DNA from: an uncultured Methanoregula sp.
Lineage (GTDB): Archaea > Halobacteriota > Methanomicrobia > Methanomicrobiales > Methanospirillaceae
DNA length: 64,000 bases
Direction of reading: 5' to 3'
NCBI RefSeq assembly: GCF_963667735.1
Contig: NZ_OY763919.1
Location: forward strand, 806,001-870,000
Notes under the pieces: generated by a model
Databases searched by the model: none
Told to the model about the DNA's origin: nothing
What the model saw: only the letters and a program-made list of their open reading frames with translations
Translations under genes and position numbers: made by a program
In this document: positions 56,160 to 64,000 of the stretch, piece after piece
How the letters are laid out: every line of letters begins with the position of its first letter
How positions within the stretch are numbered: the first letter of the stretch is position 1

Positions 56160-56492
56160 TTACTGGAGTTTGAACTCCGCAGCCTCTTTTGAGAGGAAAT
56201 AGCCAAGGATCGTCCGGATGACCACGACCACGGCAAGATTGATGAGATCCTGCTCGGTGGGGGAGAGGAGGGTGGCGAGGATATCAGCTGCGATGAGGAA
56301 TTCGAGACCGAAGACAATTTTGTCGGTAAAGTCCCGCCGGATCTGGTTGTAGGTGAAGGATGCCTTTTTCACTTCGAGGAGAACTACCCGGATTACCGCC
56401 CGGAACCCCCCGTAGATGATGAGCGCCGCCCCGGCAATCCCCAGAAGGAATGCGCAGAAACTGATAACCCCGGAAATTGCCGGAACTTCCAT
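56160..56492 (-). CDS. DUF1622-family membrane protein
   Basis: A 110-residue protein (118 if GTG at 56516 is used). Three helices are visible: ISGVISFCAFLLGIAGAALI, then FTDKIVFGLEFLIAADILATLL and LINLAVVVVIRTILGYFL. LLEVKKASFTYNQIRRDF is the conserved loop of DUF1622. The family is widespread and of unknown function, perhaps a membrane stabiliser or ion-linked protein. Confidence 0.8.
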   Translation of the reverse strand: MEVPAISGVISFCAFLLGIAGAALIIYGGFRAVIRVVLLEVKKASFTYNQIRRDFTDKIVFGLEFLIAADILATLLSPTEQDLINLAVVVVIRTILGYFLSKEAAEFKLQ

Positions 56493-56669
56493 GACAAGAC
56501 AGGATCGTTCTATCACATCAATCTTGGGAAAGAACCGGGAGTCACCACTCAGGTATCGGTACGAAGTATCGGGTTCCTCCAGCCAAAAAGGAATGATGGT
56601 ATTACAGAGCCTCAGCCTGTGGCAACCCCGTCCTGAAAAATCCTCACCCGGGAGTACCGGCTTCGCGCA

Positions 56670-57089
56670 CTATTTCTGCCGATCCTTCGGTTCTGTCGGA
56701 AATGCATCGCAGAATTCGCGGAGGGCCGGGCCAAGCACCCGGGTCTTGCCGATGAGCGCTGCTATCAGGATCGTATCATAGATTTCGTCCCGGGTTGCCC
56801 CTTCCTTTACGGCAGCACGGATATGCACGTTCATGCAATATTCCGCACCTGCGCTGGCAGCGGCTGCCAGGGAGACGAGTTCCACGATCTTTGGTGACAG
56901 ATGGGCAGGCCGGCAGATCATCTCATCGGCAAGGGATGAGATCGCGAAGTACTCCGGCCGTTCCCGCAGGACCGGCAGGATGAACGGCATACTGCCCAGC
57001 ATTTTCTGGGTATCTTCAAGAATATCGTCGCTGATGGCATCGGCACGGGAGAGAAGTTCCTCAACAACTTTCCGGTTCTCGTCTTTCAT
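56670..57089 (-). CDS. Carboxymuconolactone decarboxylase-like (AhpD-fold) protein
   Basis: A 139-residue helical protein with the CMD core LSPKIVELVSLAAAASAGAE and YCMNVHIRAAVKEGATRDEI. AhpD enzymes have CxxC; here the second cysteine position is not evident (Cys-Met-Asn-Val-His), so disulfide reductase activity is uncertain, though the C-x3-H part is kept. A GGAG seven bases before the ATG supports the start at 57089. Confidence 0.85.
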   Translation of the reverse strand: MKDENRKVVEELLSRADAISDDILEDTQKMLGSMPFILPVLRERPEYFAISSLADEMICRPAHLSPKIVELVSLAAAASAGAEYCMNVHIRAAVKEGATRDEIYDTILIAALIGKTRVLGPALREFCDAFPTEPKDRQK

Positions 57090-57191
57090 TTGTCAGCTCC
57101 ATGAGGGGTACATTTCTCTCGGCCCAAAGATGCATAAACCATCCGGAATCCATCTGGTTTTTTCCCTTTCTCACCAAGTACAGAATATCAG

Positions 57192-57658
57192 ATGAAACCT
57201 GTGGACTATTGTTCAACAGATGCCCGGGATCTCGAACTGATCCGCCCGCTCTGGGAAAAACTCAATAACCACCATCACAGCAGGGCCGGGATCTTCCGGG
57301 ATCATTACGAACAGATGAGGTTTGAAGACCGGAAAACCTTTTTTGAGCGCCTTGCCGGCACCGGCTCACTGAGGGTGGATCTGGCTGTCGATCCGGAGAC
57401 GGGGAAGTACATAGGATACTGCGTGAGCTCGCTCTCAAGGGAAAAGACGGAGAGATAGAGTCCATCTTTGTTGATGAAGAATATCGCAACCGGGGGGTTG
57501 GATCGATCCTGATAACCCGTGCACTCGGCTGGCTGAACGCTGCCGGTTCTGTCAGGAACCGGGTTTCGGTCGGCGATGGGAATGAAGATGCATTCGGATT
57601 TTACCAAAAATTCGGGTTTTATCCGCGGATGACGGTTCTTGAGCAGAAACTGAAATAA
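57192..57658 (+). pseudogene. GNAT acetyltransferase with one-base frameshift
   Basis: The N-terminal half (MKPVDYCSTDARDLELIRPL) is in frame up to a stop at 57456-57458, ending SSLSREKTER. A second frame then carries the rest: GKDGEIESIFVDEEYRNRGV, GSILITRALGWLNAAG and FYQKFGFYPRMTVLEQKLK, ending at 57658. Together they make a complete GNAT domain with the acetyl-CoA loop R-N-R-G-V-G. The length is 467 bases, one short of a multiple of three, which fits a single-base deletion near the AAGGGAAAAGAC run at about 57432-57443. It could be a true pseudogene or a sequencing error. Confidence 0.75.
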
Positions 57659-57844
57659 GACAGATCTGATGCCTGCTCATTGCCCCCTTCTGCCGGACGG
57701 CACAGGCGATCTGAAAAAATGCAGCGTAAAAATTTTTAGAATTTATTACATCCGGTTTGTGAAAGCGTGAACCCGTGAACCCGTGCACCCGGCAGATCCG
57801 TTTTGAGTCAGAGCCTTCACCTTCAGAAAAAACAACCGGGATCC

Positions 57845-58096
57845 TTACATCTTCTCTCGAATGACCAGGTACATCCCAGTAACAGAGGCAAGGATCGCGA
57901 TAATGTTCAGGATTGAGAGTATATCCGAAGAAACGCCAGTCGATCCAAGAACATCAAAGACTGCGAATATCAGGAAGGTTGCCGCAAAACAATAGCCAAA
58001 GGTTTTTTTCCTGAAGTAACCGGCATAGACTCCCATAAGAAAGAGGACCAGCTCGAGAACCACCGCAAGTGGAGTCAGGACCGCTGAATATGTCAT
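57845..58096 (-). CDS. Small three-helix membrane protein of unknown function (paralog B)
   Basis: An 83-residue protein paralogous to 7434-7682. It shares LTPxAxxLELV, YAGYxxKKxxGY, FAxTFLxFAVFDxLxSxGVSxDxLxILN in register. Its C-terminus is MYLVIREKM. As in the other copy, a basic loop follows the first helix. The two genes lie 50 kb apart and have no shared neighbours. Confidence 0.72.
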   Translation of the reverse strand: MTYSAVLTPLAVVLELVLFLMGVYAGYFRKKTFGYCFAATFLIFAVFDVLGSTGVSSDILSILNIIAILASVTGMYLVIREKM

Positions 58097-58174
58097 AGGG
58101 AAGAGTAGCCCGGATATGCTAATAAACTAATGGCAGGATACAGGGAATACACTGGTTGTTCAGAAGACTCCGTA

Positions 58175-59779
58175 TCAGGTTTTTATCTCAAACCCATCTT
58201 TCAGGGTACAGGTCCTGCCATCAGGATTGATGACCGTGAGATCCCAGTCCCCCGGTGTTGCACTCTGGGGAAGATCGAGATCGAAGATCAGGTGGGTCGG
58301 GCGAAGCACCTTGACCCATTCGCCTTCGATATCCTTCTCGCCGGCATGCTGCAGGAGAACCCGGGTCGTCCCTGTCTCGATAAAGCCGGTTCCCTCCACA
58401 TCCACATCCTTGTGAGTGTGGCCATGTCTGAGGTTGTCCGGCCAGACCCACGAGATCGTGAGTGGCGTCGGGGAACTGGAGACCGTTATGTAGCCCGGTC
58501 GTGTGAACGGGGTGCTGGTGCCACCCTGGTTGCCCGATTGCAAAGTCACCGTAAAACTTCCCGTCTTTGTATACCGGTGAACCGGGTTCTGCAGGGTGCT
58601 GTTGGTTGTATCCCCATCCCCGAAGTCCCATGACCACACGGTAGGGCTCCCCGTGGAGGTGTCCGTGAACTGGACAAAAAGGGGGGCAGTTCCTGAAACC
58701 GGAGTGCCGGTGAAACCGGCCACCGGAGCGGGCAGGTTCTGAACAGTGATATAGCCGGGCTTTACCGCGGTATCGGATCCCCCGGTATCCGATGCGGTCA
58801 GTTTTACGGTATAGGTGCCTGCATTCCTGAAAATATGCACCGGGTTCCTCTGCGATGAGTTTCCGGTATCCCCGTCACCAAAATCCCACCGCCAGGTTGC
58901 CGGATCCGGAACTGATGTATCCGTGAACTGCACGGCAAGAGGCGCCGGACCGGATACCGGTGAGCCAATAAAATCCGCCCTGATCATTCCCCGGACGCAC
59001 CCGGGCCACGTAAAAGTATCCGTACCGCCGGTTGCATTGGAAACCGTCAGGCTCACGGTATAATCTCCGGTTTTTGTAAAGAGATGGGACGGATTCTGTT
59101 CAGCCGTTGTTCCGCCATCGCCAAATGTCCAGTGCCACGCGGTAACGGGGCCGGTCGATGCATCCGTGAACCGGACCGTTAACGGTACAACACCCTGCCC
59201 CGGATCCCGGGAAAAGGCGGCTTTCACTGGATCAGGAGACGGAGTTGGTGAAGGGGTTACTGTCGGTGTAGGCGTGGGAACCGGAGAAGGGACTGAACCT
59301 GCTGCATCTCCCCACTTTGCAAGGAGAAGCTGCGAATTTTCGTCCACGAGCCGGACTGCCACCTGGTCGGCAGGAACCGACTGGGCAGACGGAGATGCGA
59401 GATCGGCCGGGTTGTCAGCGATTCTGTATCCATCCGGTCCTTTAAAGATATAGAGCGTTTTACCGGGGCTGAACTGATCTACCCCCGGCAATGGCTGGGC
59501 CTTGGAAGTGCCATCCGGCGTATCGACATACACACCCATCTCGTTATAGTGGAGTTTGGGCACATTGAGATAGATGACATCCCCTCCCAGATTGGAGACG
59601 TCTATTACATCTTTTCCACTGACGGTCGCGGCACTGATCTTCGGGGCAATAAATGTTGGTTTGGTGAGGTTTGACAACATACCTGAAGAGAAAAGAAAAA
59701 CCAATGCGGCCATGGCAATCACGAGAGCAATAATCAGGACGGCAGCTATCATCTCGTTGAGCGCGTGATCATCATGCAT
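58175..59779 (-). CDS. Archaeal pilin-like PKD surface protein
   Basis: A 534-residue surface protein. The N-terminus (MHDDHALNEMIAAVLIIALV and AMAALVFLFSSG) looks like an archaeal type IV pilin N-terminal segment (class III signal, PF07790), usually cut by a FlaK/EppA-type peptidase. A low-complexity Pro/Thr linker (TPTPTVTPSPTPSPDP) is followed by three PKD domains with FGDG motifs (WTFGDGGTT, WDFGDGDTG, WDFGDGDTT), and an IPT/TIG-like C-terminal domain. It probably forms or decorates a surface filament or the S-layer. Confidence 0.88.
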   Translation of the reverse strand: MHDDHALNEMIAAVLIIALVIAMAALVFLFSSGMLSNLTKPTFIAPKISAATVSGKDVIDVSNLGGDVIYLNVPKLHYNEMGVYVDTPDGTSKAQPLPGVDQFSPGKTLYIFKGPDGYRIADNPADLASPSAQSVPADQVAVRLVDENSQLLLAKWGDAAGSVPSPVPTPTPTVTPSPTPSPDPVKAAFSRDPGQGVVPLTVRFTDASTGPVTAWHWTFGDGGTTAEQNPSHLFTKTGDYTVSLTVSNATGGTDTFTWPGCVRGMIRADFIGSPVSGPAPLAVQFTDTSVPDPATWRWDFGDGDTGNSSQRNPVHIFRNAGTYTVKLTASDTGGSDTAVKPGYITVQNLPAPVAGFTGTPVSGTAPLFVQFTDTSTGSPTVWSWDFGDGDTTNSTLQNPVHRYTKTGSFTVTLQSGNQGGTSTPFTRPGYITVSSSPTPLTISWVWPDNLRHGHTHKDVDVEGTGFIETGTTRVLLQHAGEKDIEGEWVKVLRPTHLIFDLDLPQSATPGDWDLTVINPDGRTCTLKDGFEIKT

Positions 59780-59858
59780 GGGTTGTTAAGACTATCCCGA
59801 TAATAATATTAAACCCTGACTTTGGGAATGGAAGCCAAAGGGGTTTTAAAAAAAAGGT

Positions 59859-60623
59859 TCACCGTTTGACAAGTCCGGCTACATGTTCCCGGACTTCAAG
59901 GAACCCGGGATCTGCCACATTCCGCGGGTGCGGGAGATCGATGCTGACAATATCGCGGATCCTGCCCGGCCGGTCGGACAGGACAATGATCCGGTCGCCA
60001 AGGTACACCGCTTCTTCCGGGTTATGCGTGACGAGCAGGATGGTGATATCGTTCCCGCTCTCGTGGGCAGCAGCACGGATCCTGAGAATCTCGTCCTCCA
60101 GTTCCCGGCGCGTGAACGGATCGAGGGCACTGAACGGCTCATCCAGCAGCAGGATCCGGGGGCTGACGGCAAGCGCCCGGGCAACGGACACCCGCTGCTT
60201 CATACCCCCCGAGAGCTGGTGCGGGTAGGAACCGGCGAAGGATTCAAGACGGGTGAGAACCAGCAGACGTTCTGCCCTCTTTTTGATCTCTTCTTCGGAC
60301 TGTTTTTGCGATCCAAGCCGGAGTCCGTACACGATGTTATCGTGAATGGTCAGCCAGGGGAAGAGGGAGTGATCCTGGAAGACCATGGCCGTCTGAGCCT
60401 GGTACCGGTTGTCCTCTCCCGATATCCGGATCGATCCGCTGTCCTCCTTATCGAGCCGTGCAATGATCCGGAGGAGCGTGGTCTTCCCGCACCCGGAGGG
60501 TCCCATGATGCAGAGAATCTCGTTTTTGTGGGCCTCAAAAGAGACACCGGCAAGGGCCGGGCAGGTACCTTCATTTGTGCTGAATGTCCGCGAGACTGTT
60601 TCAAGCGTGAGAACAGGATCCAT
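59859..60623 (-). CDS. ABC importer ATP-binding protein (SsuB/TauB/NrtD type)
   Basis: A 254-residue ATPase with Walker A GPSGCGKTT, signature LSGGMKQR and Walker B ILLLDEPFSALD. The spacing and the FQDHSLFPWLTI Q-loop are those of the taurine/nitrate/sulfonate group. It lies three bases after the permease on the same strand. With the permease and the binding protein it forms an import operon. Confidence 0.93.
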   Translation of the reverse strand: MDPVLTLETVSRTFSTNEGTCPALAGVSFEAHKNEILCIMGPSGCGKTTLLRIIARLDKEDSGSIRISGEDNRYQAQTAMVFQDHSLFPWLTIHDNIVYGLRLGSQKQSEEEIKKRAERLLVLTRLESFAGSYPHQLSGGMKQRVSVARALAVSPRILLLDEPFSALDPFTRRELEDEILRIRAAAHESGNDITILLVTHNPEEAVYLGDRIIVLSDRPGRIRDIVSIDLPHPRNVADPGFLEVREHVAGLVKR

Positions 60624-60626
60624 AGC

Positions 60627-61412
60627 TCAGTCCCTCCCCTGCCAGAAGAAGAGTCGTGCCTGGCCAAGCTGGAAGATCCCGTCAGCAGCAAGACCTATGA
60701 TGCCGATCACCACCATACCCGCCCCGATCACCTGGAGCTGCCCGAGATTGTAAGCGTACATGATCAAAAAACCAAGTCCCTGGCTTGTGCCGGGAAGCAT
60801 CTCGGCGGCAACCACGCACATCCATGCAAGACCGAAACCAATCCTGAGGCCGGTCCAGATCTGGGGAAGCGAACCCGGTATGATGACCGTTGTTATCCTT
60901 TCGAGCGTTGTTGCCCTGAACATCACGGCCACATCGATCCACGGCCGGCGGATACTGTGCACTGCATCGATCGTATTGATGAGAATGGGGAAGAGCGCTC
61001 CCATGAAGATGATGAAGATGATGGAATGAACACCGATACCAAACCATGCAATGGAGAAGGGGACCCAGGCAATCGGGGGAACCGGCCGGAGAATCTGGAT
61101 GATGGGATTGAAATAGGCATAGACTTCCCGGGAATAGCCGATCAGCACACCGGCGGGTATTGCCAGGGCCGCGGCACAGAAAAAGCCGATCAGCACCTTG
61201 AATATACTGCTGGCGGTGTCGGTAAGAAGGGATTCGCCACCGAGAAGCGGTGCCGCCGGGTGGAGCAGGATGACAATAATTTCACCAAGGGTCGGGAGGA
61301 TATAGGAATTCCCGATGAGAAGTGCCAATGCCTCCCAGATGACGAGGAGTAAGACAACAAGGAAAAGTCCTTTTGCTGCATGAATGAGTGTGGATCTAGA
61401 GATGAGTGCCAT
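60627..61412 (-). CDS. ABC importer permease (SsuC/TauC type)
   Basis: A 261-residue protein with about six helices and the BPD_transp_1 EAA-like loop (RATTLERITTVIIPGSLPQIWTGLRIGFG). The PPIAWVPFSIAWFG stretch is typical of the SsuC/TauC class. Its start overlaps the end of the binding-protein gene by 17 bases. The substrate, possibly a sulfonate, nitrate-like anion or pyrimidine, is unknown. Confidence 0.93.
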   Translation of the reverse strand: MALISRSTLIHAAKGLFLVVLLLVIWEALALLIGNSYILPTLGEIIVILLHPAAPLLGGESLLTDTASSIFKVLIGFFCAAALAIPAGVLIGYSREVYAYFNPIIQILRPVPPIAWVPFSIAWFGIGVHSIIFIIFMGALFPILINTIDAVHSIRRPWIDVAVMFRATTLERITTVIIPGSLPQIWTGLRIGFGLAWMCVVAAEMLPGTSQGLGFLIMYAYNLGQLQVIGAGMVVIGIIGLAADGIFQLGQARLFFWQGRD

Positions 61413-62556
61413 AGAGATACACCGTTATGTTTTCGTACGCGAGCGCTTCGCGGATCATGGTCTCCTGGATGGAGCTCTGGACCGTTGCTATGACCAGCGG
61501 GTTCCCTTCACCGGATCGGACCTTTGCCCAGCTGACAAACGTGCTCCAGTTCGTGCAGGGAGCTTTGGTACCCACTACCAGCCCGGAGCCGCCGTTATTG
61601 ACCGGCTGGATGATAGAAGACGGGTTCCCGAGTCCGATCTGTTGTTCCGCCGGGACGGATCCAAGGTAAGCCCCATCGAGAGCTTCCTGCCCGATCGTGG
61701 TCATGATGCCGCCTCCCGACTGGCCCGGGACGAGGTTGACGTAGGCCACGGGGCTTCCGTTCACTAGGAGCGTGCATTGCTTCGGGCGGGAGGCCGTTGG
61801 ATCATTCGGAACAAGGCAGTAGCCGTACCGGCTGCAGAAATAGGAGGAGTCACGGACCAGAACATACAGCGGGGCATAGTGGTCAGATGAAGGAAGGTAC
61901 CCGATGTTCAGGGTCGGGATGGTGCCGTTAAGTATTTGCGGGACGGCCGATCCGTTGAGGAAGGCATTCCCCTGCCCGGTAACTGCCGCGTTCACGTAGG
62001 GGGAAGGACCGGTCCCGTTGGCTGATGGGGTTGACGTAAAGACAATATTGGGGAACGAGTGCTCCTCGACAACAAGGGGATTGAGCGACCCGTTGGGAGT
62101 CAGGACCTGGGTTGTACCGAAGACCCAGGCCGCGGTGATATTCTCGGCCTGCTGCGGGTTCTCGTTGACCCTGTCGACACCAGCCGTTGTGAGTGCCGAG
62201 AGCAGAGCAGCAATTTCAGGGTATTGTCTTATCGTCTTGTTACTGAGGACGAGAACACAGCAGGGGGTTGCAGCCCATTTCCCCGGCGGGGGAAGGTCAT
62301 CGGCGGTTGCCACGCGGTTCCCGATACCGGCCAGCTCTGCATCCGACACAACCGGCTCCCACATGATGAAGGCATCGATCTGGTTGGTGTCGAGCAGCTG
62401 GAGCATGGATCCGGATGAGGCGTACAGGAGCTCTGCTGATGGATCGGTATCAGCCAAACGGGCCTGTGAAGGGAACGCACAACCAAACAGGAGGATCCCT
62501 GACAGGAGAACAAAGACCAGCAGAATCGTTCCAATCAGGACGGTAGATCTCCTCAT
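61396..62556 (-). CDS. ABC substrate-binding lipoprotein with permuted domain order
   Basis: A 386-residue exported protein. A signal ends with a lipobox-like LLFGC (Cys26). The NMT1/SsuA-like fold normally starts with a strand like TLNIGYLPSSDHYAPLYVL and finishes with DAFIMWEP-type sequence. Here the usual C-terminal part (LLDTNQIDAFIMWEPVVSDA, KWAATPCCVLVLSNK and the trailing helices, about residues 33-205) comes first. The usual N-terminal part (214-386: TLNIGYLP, GQSGGGIMTTIGQ, QSSIQETMIREALAYENI) is last. The order suggests circular permutation. It may still fold as one two-lobed receptor for the adjacent permease and ATPase. Confidence 0.8.
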   Translation of the reverse strand: MRRSTVLIGTILLVFVLLSGILLFGCAFPSQARLADTDPSAELLYASSGSMLQLLDTNQIDAFIMWEPVVSDAELAGIGNRVATADDLPPPGKWAATPCCVLVLSNKTIRQYPEIAALLSALTTAGVDRVNENPQQAENITAAWVFGTTQVLTPNGSLNPLVVEEHSFPNIVFTSTPSANGTGPSPYVNAAVTGQGNAFLNGSAVPQILNGTIPTLNIGYLPSSDHYAPLYVLVRDSSYFCSRYGYCLVPNDPTASRPKQCTLLVNGSPVAYVNLVPGQSGGGIMTTIGQEALDGAYLGSVPAEQQIGLGNPSSIIQPVNNGGSGLVVGTKAPCTNWSTFVSWAKVRSGEGNPLVIATVQSSIQETMIREALAYENITVYLYGTHL

Positions 62557-62690
62557 AATTCAGTATCTCTTCTGGAAGTATTATTCTGATTCAATAAGAG
62601 TGTGGCGAAACGTCTCCTGTTTTCCGGTAAAACGGGGGACACTGCAAGGAGTGATGAAAAAGGGGAATTGACGTTAAAATTAAAGACCGG

Positions 62691-63257
62691 TTACCGGATC
62701 CACGTCACCTTCGGCGCATGCTTGTCATGGGCTTCGGGAGTCTCATCGGGGTATCCGAAAACGATGGTGCCGACCGGGCTGTAACCCTCCGGGATCCGGA
62801 ACCCCGCCATGATCTCTTTGTTGTCATAGGCAACTTCCGTTGACCCGATCCAACAGCTCCCGATGCCGAGGGCATGGGCAGCAAGCATCAGGTTCTCCGC
62901 ACAGAGGGAGCAGTCGATCTCCCGAAACCGGCTCCCGCTCTTCCCGATGACCATGATGACCGTCGGTGCGTGGTAATAGATCGAGTACCCGGGGCTCTCC
63001 AGGAGCCTCCGGAATTCATCCGACATACCGTCGTGGGCATCTTTCATGAGCGAGATCATGATGGGTTTGCAGTAGTCCGAAACTCCGGCCAAGAACTTCT
63101 GGTCCTGGACAACGACAAACGCCCAGGGCTGGAGGGCAAGGGCGGATGGTGCGTACGTCCCAGCGAGGAGGATCTTATCCAGCACCGCATCGGGTATCTG
63201 TTTGTCCTTGAATTTCCTGACACTGCGGCGGGTCATTATTGCTTCAAGTGCTTCCAT
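62691..63257 (-). CDS. Nitroreductase-family FMN protein
   Basis: A 188-residue protein with the nitroreductase pattern TRRSVRKFKDKQIPDAVLDK, APSALALQPWAFVVVQD, NLMLAAHALGIGSCWIGS and VGTIVFGYPDE. These FMN enzymes reduce nitro, quinone or ferric substrates using NAD(P)H, or in methanogens perhaps F420H2. The ATG at 63257 is used; a GTG at 63269 is an alternative. It is followed by other redox genes on the same strand. Confidence 0.88.
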   Translation of the reverse strand: MEALEAIMTRRSVRKFKDKQIPDAVLDKILLAGTYAPSALALQPWAFVVVQDQKFLAGVSDYCKPIMISLMKDAHDGMSDEFRRLLESPGYSIYYHAPTVIMVIGKSGSRFREIDCSLCAENLMLAAHALGIGSCWIGSTEVAYDNKEIMAGFRIPEGYSPVGTIVFGYPDETPEAHDKHAPKVTWIR

Positions 63258-63314
63258 GTTCCTTATCACTCCTTAATTCTGACAGATTGCTTGGGTATAT
63301 CAGTTTATTCATTG

Positions 63315-63881
63315 CTACAGCAGTTCCCTGCCGATACGGTACGCCTCTTCCATGAGGTCTGTTTTCCCTTCAACCGGTGGTTTCATCCCGGCATCGAGAT
63401 CGCAGGCAAGCATATGATCCTGAACAGCAAGGCCGGTCAGCCCCACCATCTGCATGAACGTTTGGACCGGGGTCTCGAACAACCGGGCATCCGGCTGGTT
63501 CTGCGTGAAAATGAACGAAATCTTCTTTCCCGGTGTCATCTTCGGCTTTAAGGTCATACCGATATACGGGAAGAGGCGATCGAGCCAGACCTTGGTCTGG
63601 GCAGTGACTCCAGCGAAATAGATGGGGGTGGCGATAATGATGCCATCGGCCTCCTTCATATGCTCGTGAACCTTCTGCATGTCGTCTTTTACAGCGCATT
63701 CGGCCACATCATTCTTCTTGCACCAGTAACAGGCCTGGCATCCCCGGATCTTCAGATCGTTGAGGAAGACAGTCGTTGTTTCTATTCCCTTTTCATTCAG
63801 TGCCCGTTCAGCTTCCGCTGCAAGGATTGCGGTACTGCCCTTCTTCCTGGGACTCCCGATAATTATGAGTGCTTTTCTCAT
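63315..63881 (-). CDS. Flavodoxin-fold NADPH-dependent FMN reductase-like protein
   Basis: A 188-residue flavoprotein related to the Isf/WrbA group. LIIIGSPRKKGSTAILAAEA is the FMN loop. GCQACYWCKKNDVAEC (residues 47-62) is a compact cysteine motif that may hold a [4Fe-4S] cluster, and ATPIYFAGVTAQTKVWLDR is the second FMN contact. It is paralogous in plan to 33152-33706. It lies between two nitroreductase-like genes on the same strand. Confidence 0.86.
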   Translation of the reverse strand: MRKALIIIGSPRKKGSTAILAAEAERALNEKGIETTTVFLNDLKIRGCQACYWCKKNDVAECAVKDDMQKVHEHMKEADGIIIATPIYFAGVTAQTKVWLDRLFPYIGMTLKPKMTPGKKISFIFTQNQPDARLFETPVQTFMQMVGLTGLAVQDHMLACDLDAGMKPPVEGKTDLMEEAYRIGRELL

Positions 63882-63914
63882 ATTTTTCTCCTGTTTTATT
63901 GAAACAGCGGTTGG

Positions 63915-64000
63915 TTACTCCACCCACCGCACATTTTGCTCCAGCGCCGGGTCGAGCCGCGGGGGTGCTTCCGGAACGCCATCGGGCCAACCCAGCGGTG
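63915..64000 (-). CDS. C-terminal end of a nitroreductase-like protein, cut by the window edge
   Basis: About 28 codons of the end of a gene that begins beyond the right edge. The visible sequence is PLGWPDGVPEAPPRLDPALE followed by QNVRWVE and a stop (TAA at 63917-63915). The P-x-G-x-PE-PPR...V-W tail is common in nitroreductases. The evidence is short, so the assignment is tentative. It continues the redox gene run on this strand. Confidence 0.5.
   Translation of the reverse strand, partial: PLGWPDGVPEAPPRLDPALEQNVRWVE

Noticed and set aside
57432..57458. Programmed -1 ribosomal frameshift in the GNAT gene
   Set aside because: The run AAGGGAAAAGAC does not give an X-XXY-YYZ heptamer in the zero frame, and the gene length fits a plain one-base deletion.

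Overview
The window is a chromosomal segment of a hydrogenotrophic methanogenic archaeon. The best fit is Methanomicrobiales, Methanoregula-like. This rests on established gene markers: a family D DNA polymerase small subunit, archaeal riboflavin synthase RibC, two CofH-type coenzyme F420 biosynthesis proteins, a six-gene Ech hydrogenase, a membrane pyrophosphatase, archaeal signal peptidase, archaeal pilin-like and PKD surface proteins, and many ferredoxin or flavin redox proteins. No rRNA, tRNA, CRISPR array, prophage or intact insertion sequence was seen. The genus is inference; no database could be consulted.

Layout. 1-9.5 kb: an edge-cut NAD kinase-like gene, a TrpB2-type tryptophan synthase, a Yip1/COG1361/MacB-like ABC operon, a methyltransferase, a small membrane protein and a PLP decarboxylase. 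9.5-15 kb: an envelope block with a PEGA lipoprotein, a subtilisin with two tandem PepSY-like secreted proteins, and a phospholipase D-like lipoprotein. 15-16.7 kb: a vapBC pair and an AT-rich membrane-protein gene. 16.7-20.3 kb: a tightly overlapped aminotransferase-ribC-ribH-aminotransferase operon, divergent from purE. 20.3-30.8 kb: accessory genes (Fe-S protein, methyltransferase, ATP-grasp, wHTH-TPR protein, MFS exporter, second phospholipase D) with most of the window's repeats, including an array of about 25-bp palindromic units. 30.8-42 kb: thiC, DUF123, flavoproteins, two cofH paralogs, signal peptidase, LysE, DP1 and a sensor kinase fused to an acetyltransferase. 42-49.7 kb: the echABCDEF operon divergent from hppA. 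49.7-64 kb: a 973-residue REC/PAS kinase with three near-identical repeats, a CARF-like wHTH regulator, a coiled-coil protein, several redox proteins, a pilin-like PKD protein, an ABC importer whose binding protein looks circularly permuted, and nitroreductase/flavodoxin genes.

How the genes fit together. Ech couples H2 and ferredoxin to the ion gradient that HppA also energises from pyrophosphate. RibH and RibC make riboflavin from a ribityllumazine whose precursor, 5-amino-6-ribitylaminouracil, is also the CofH substrate, so flavin and deazaflavin synthesis share a branch point represented twice here. The secreted protease, PepSY-like proteins, phospholipases, PEGA and PKD proteins and signal peptidase form an envelope theme. 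The least explained pieces are the kinase-GNAT fusion, the orphan CARF-like regulator, the permuted binding protein and the 25-bp repeat array.
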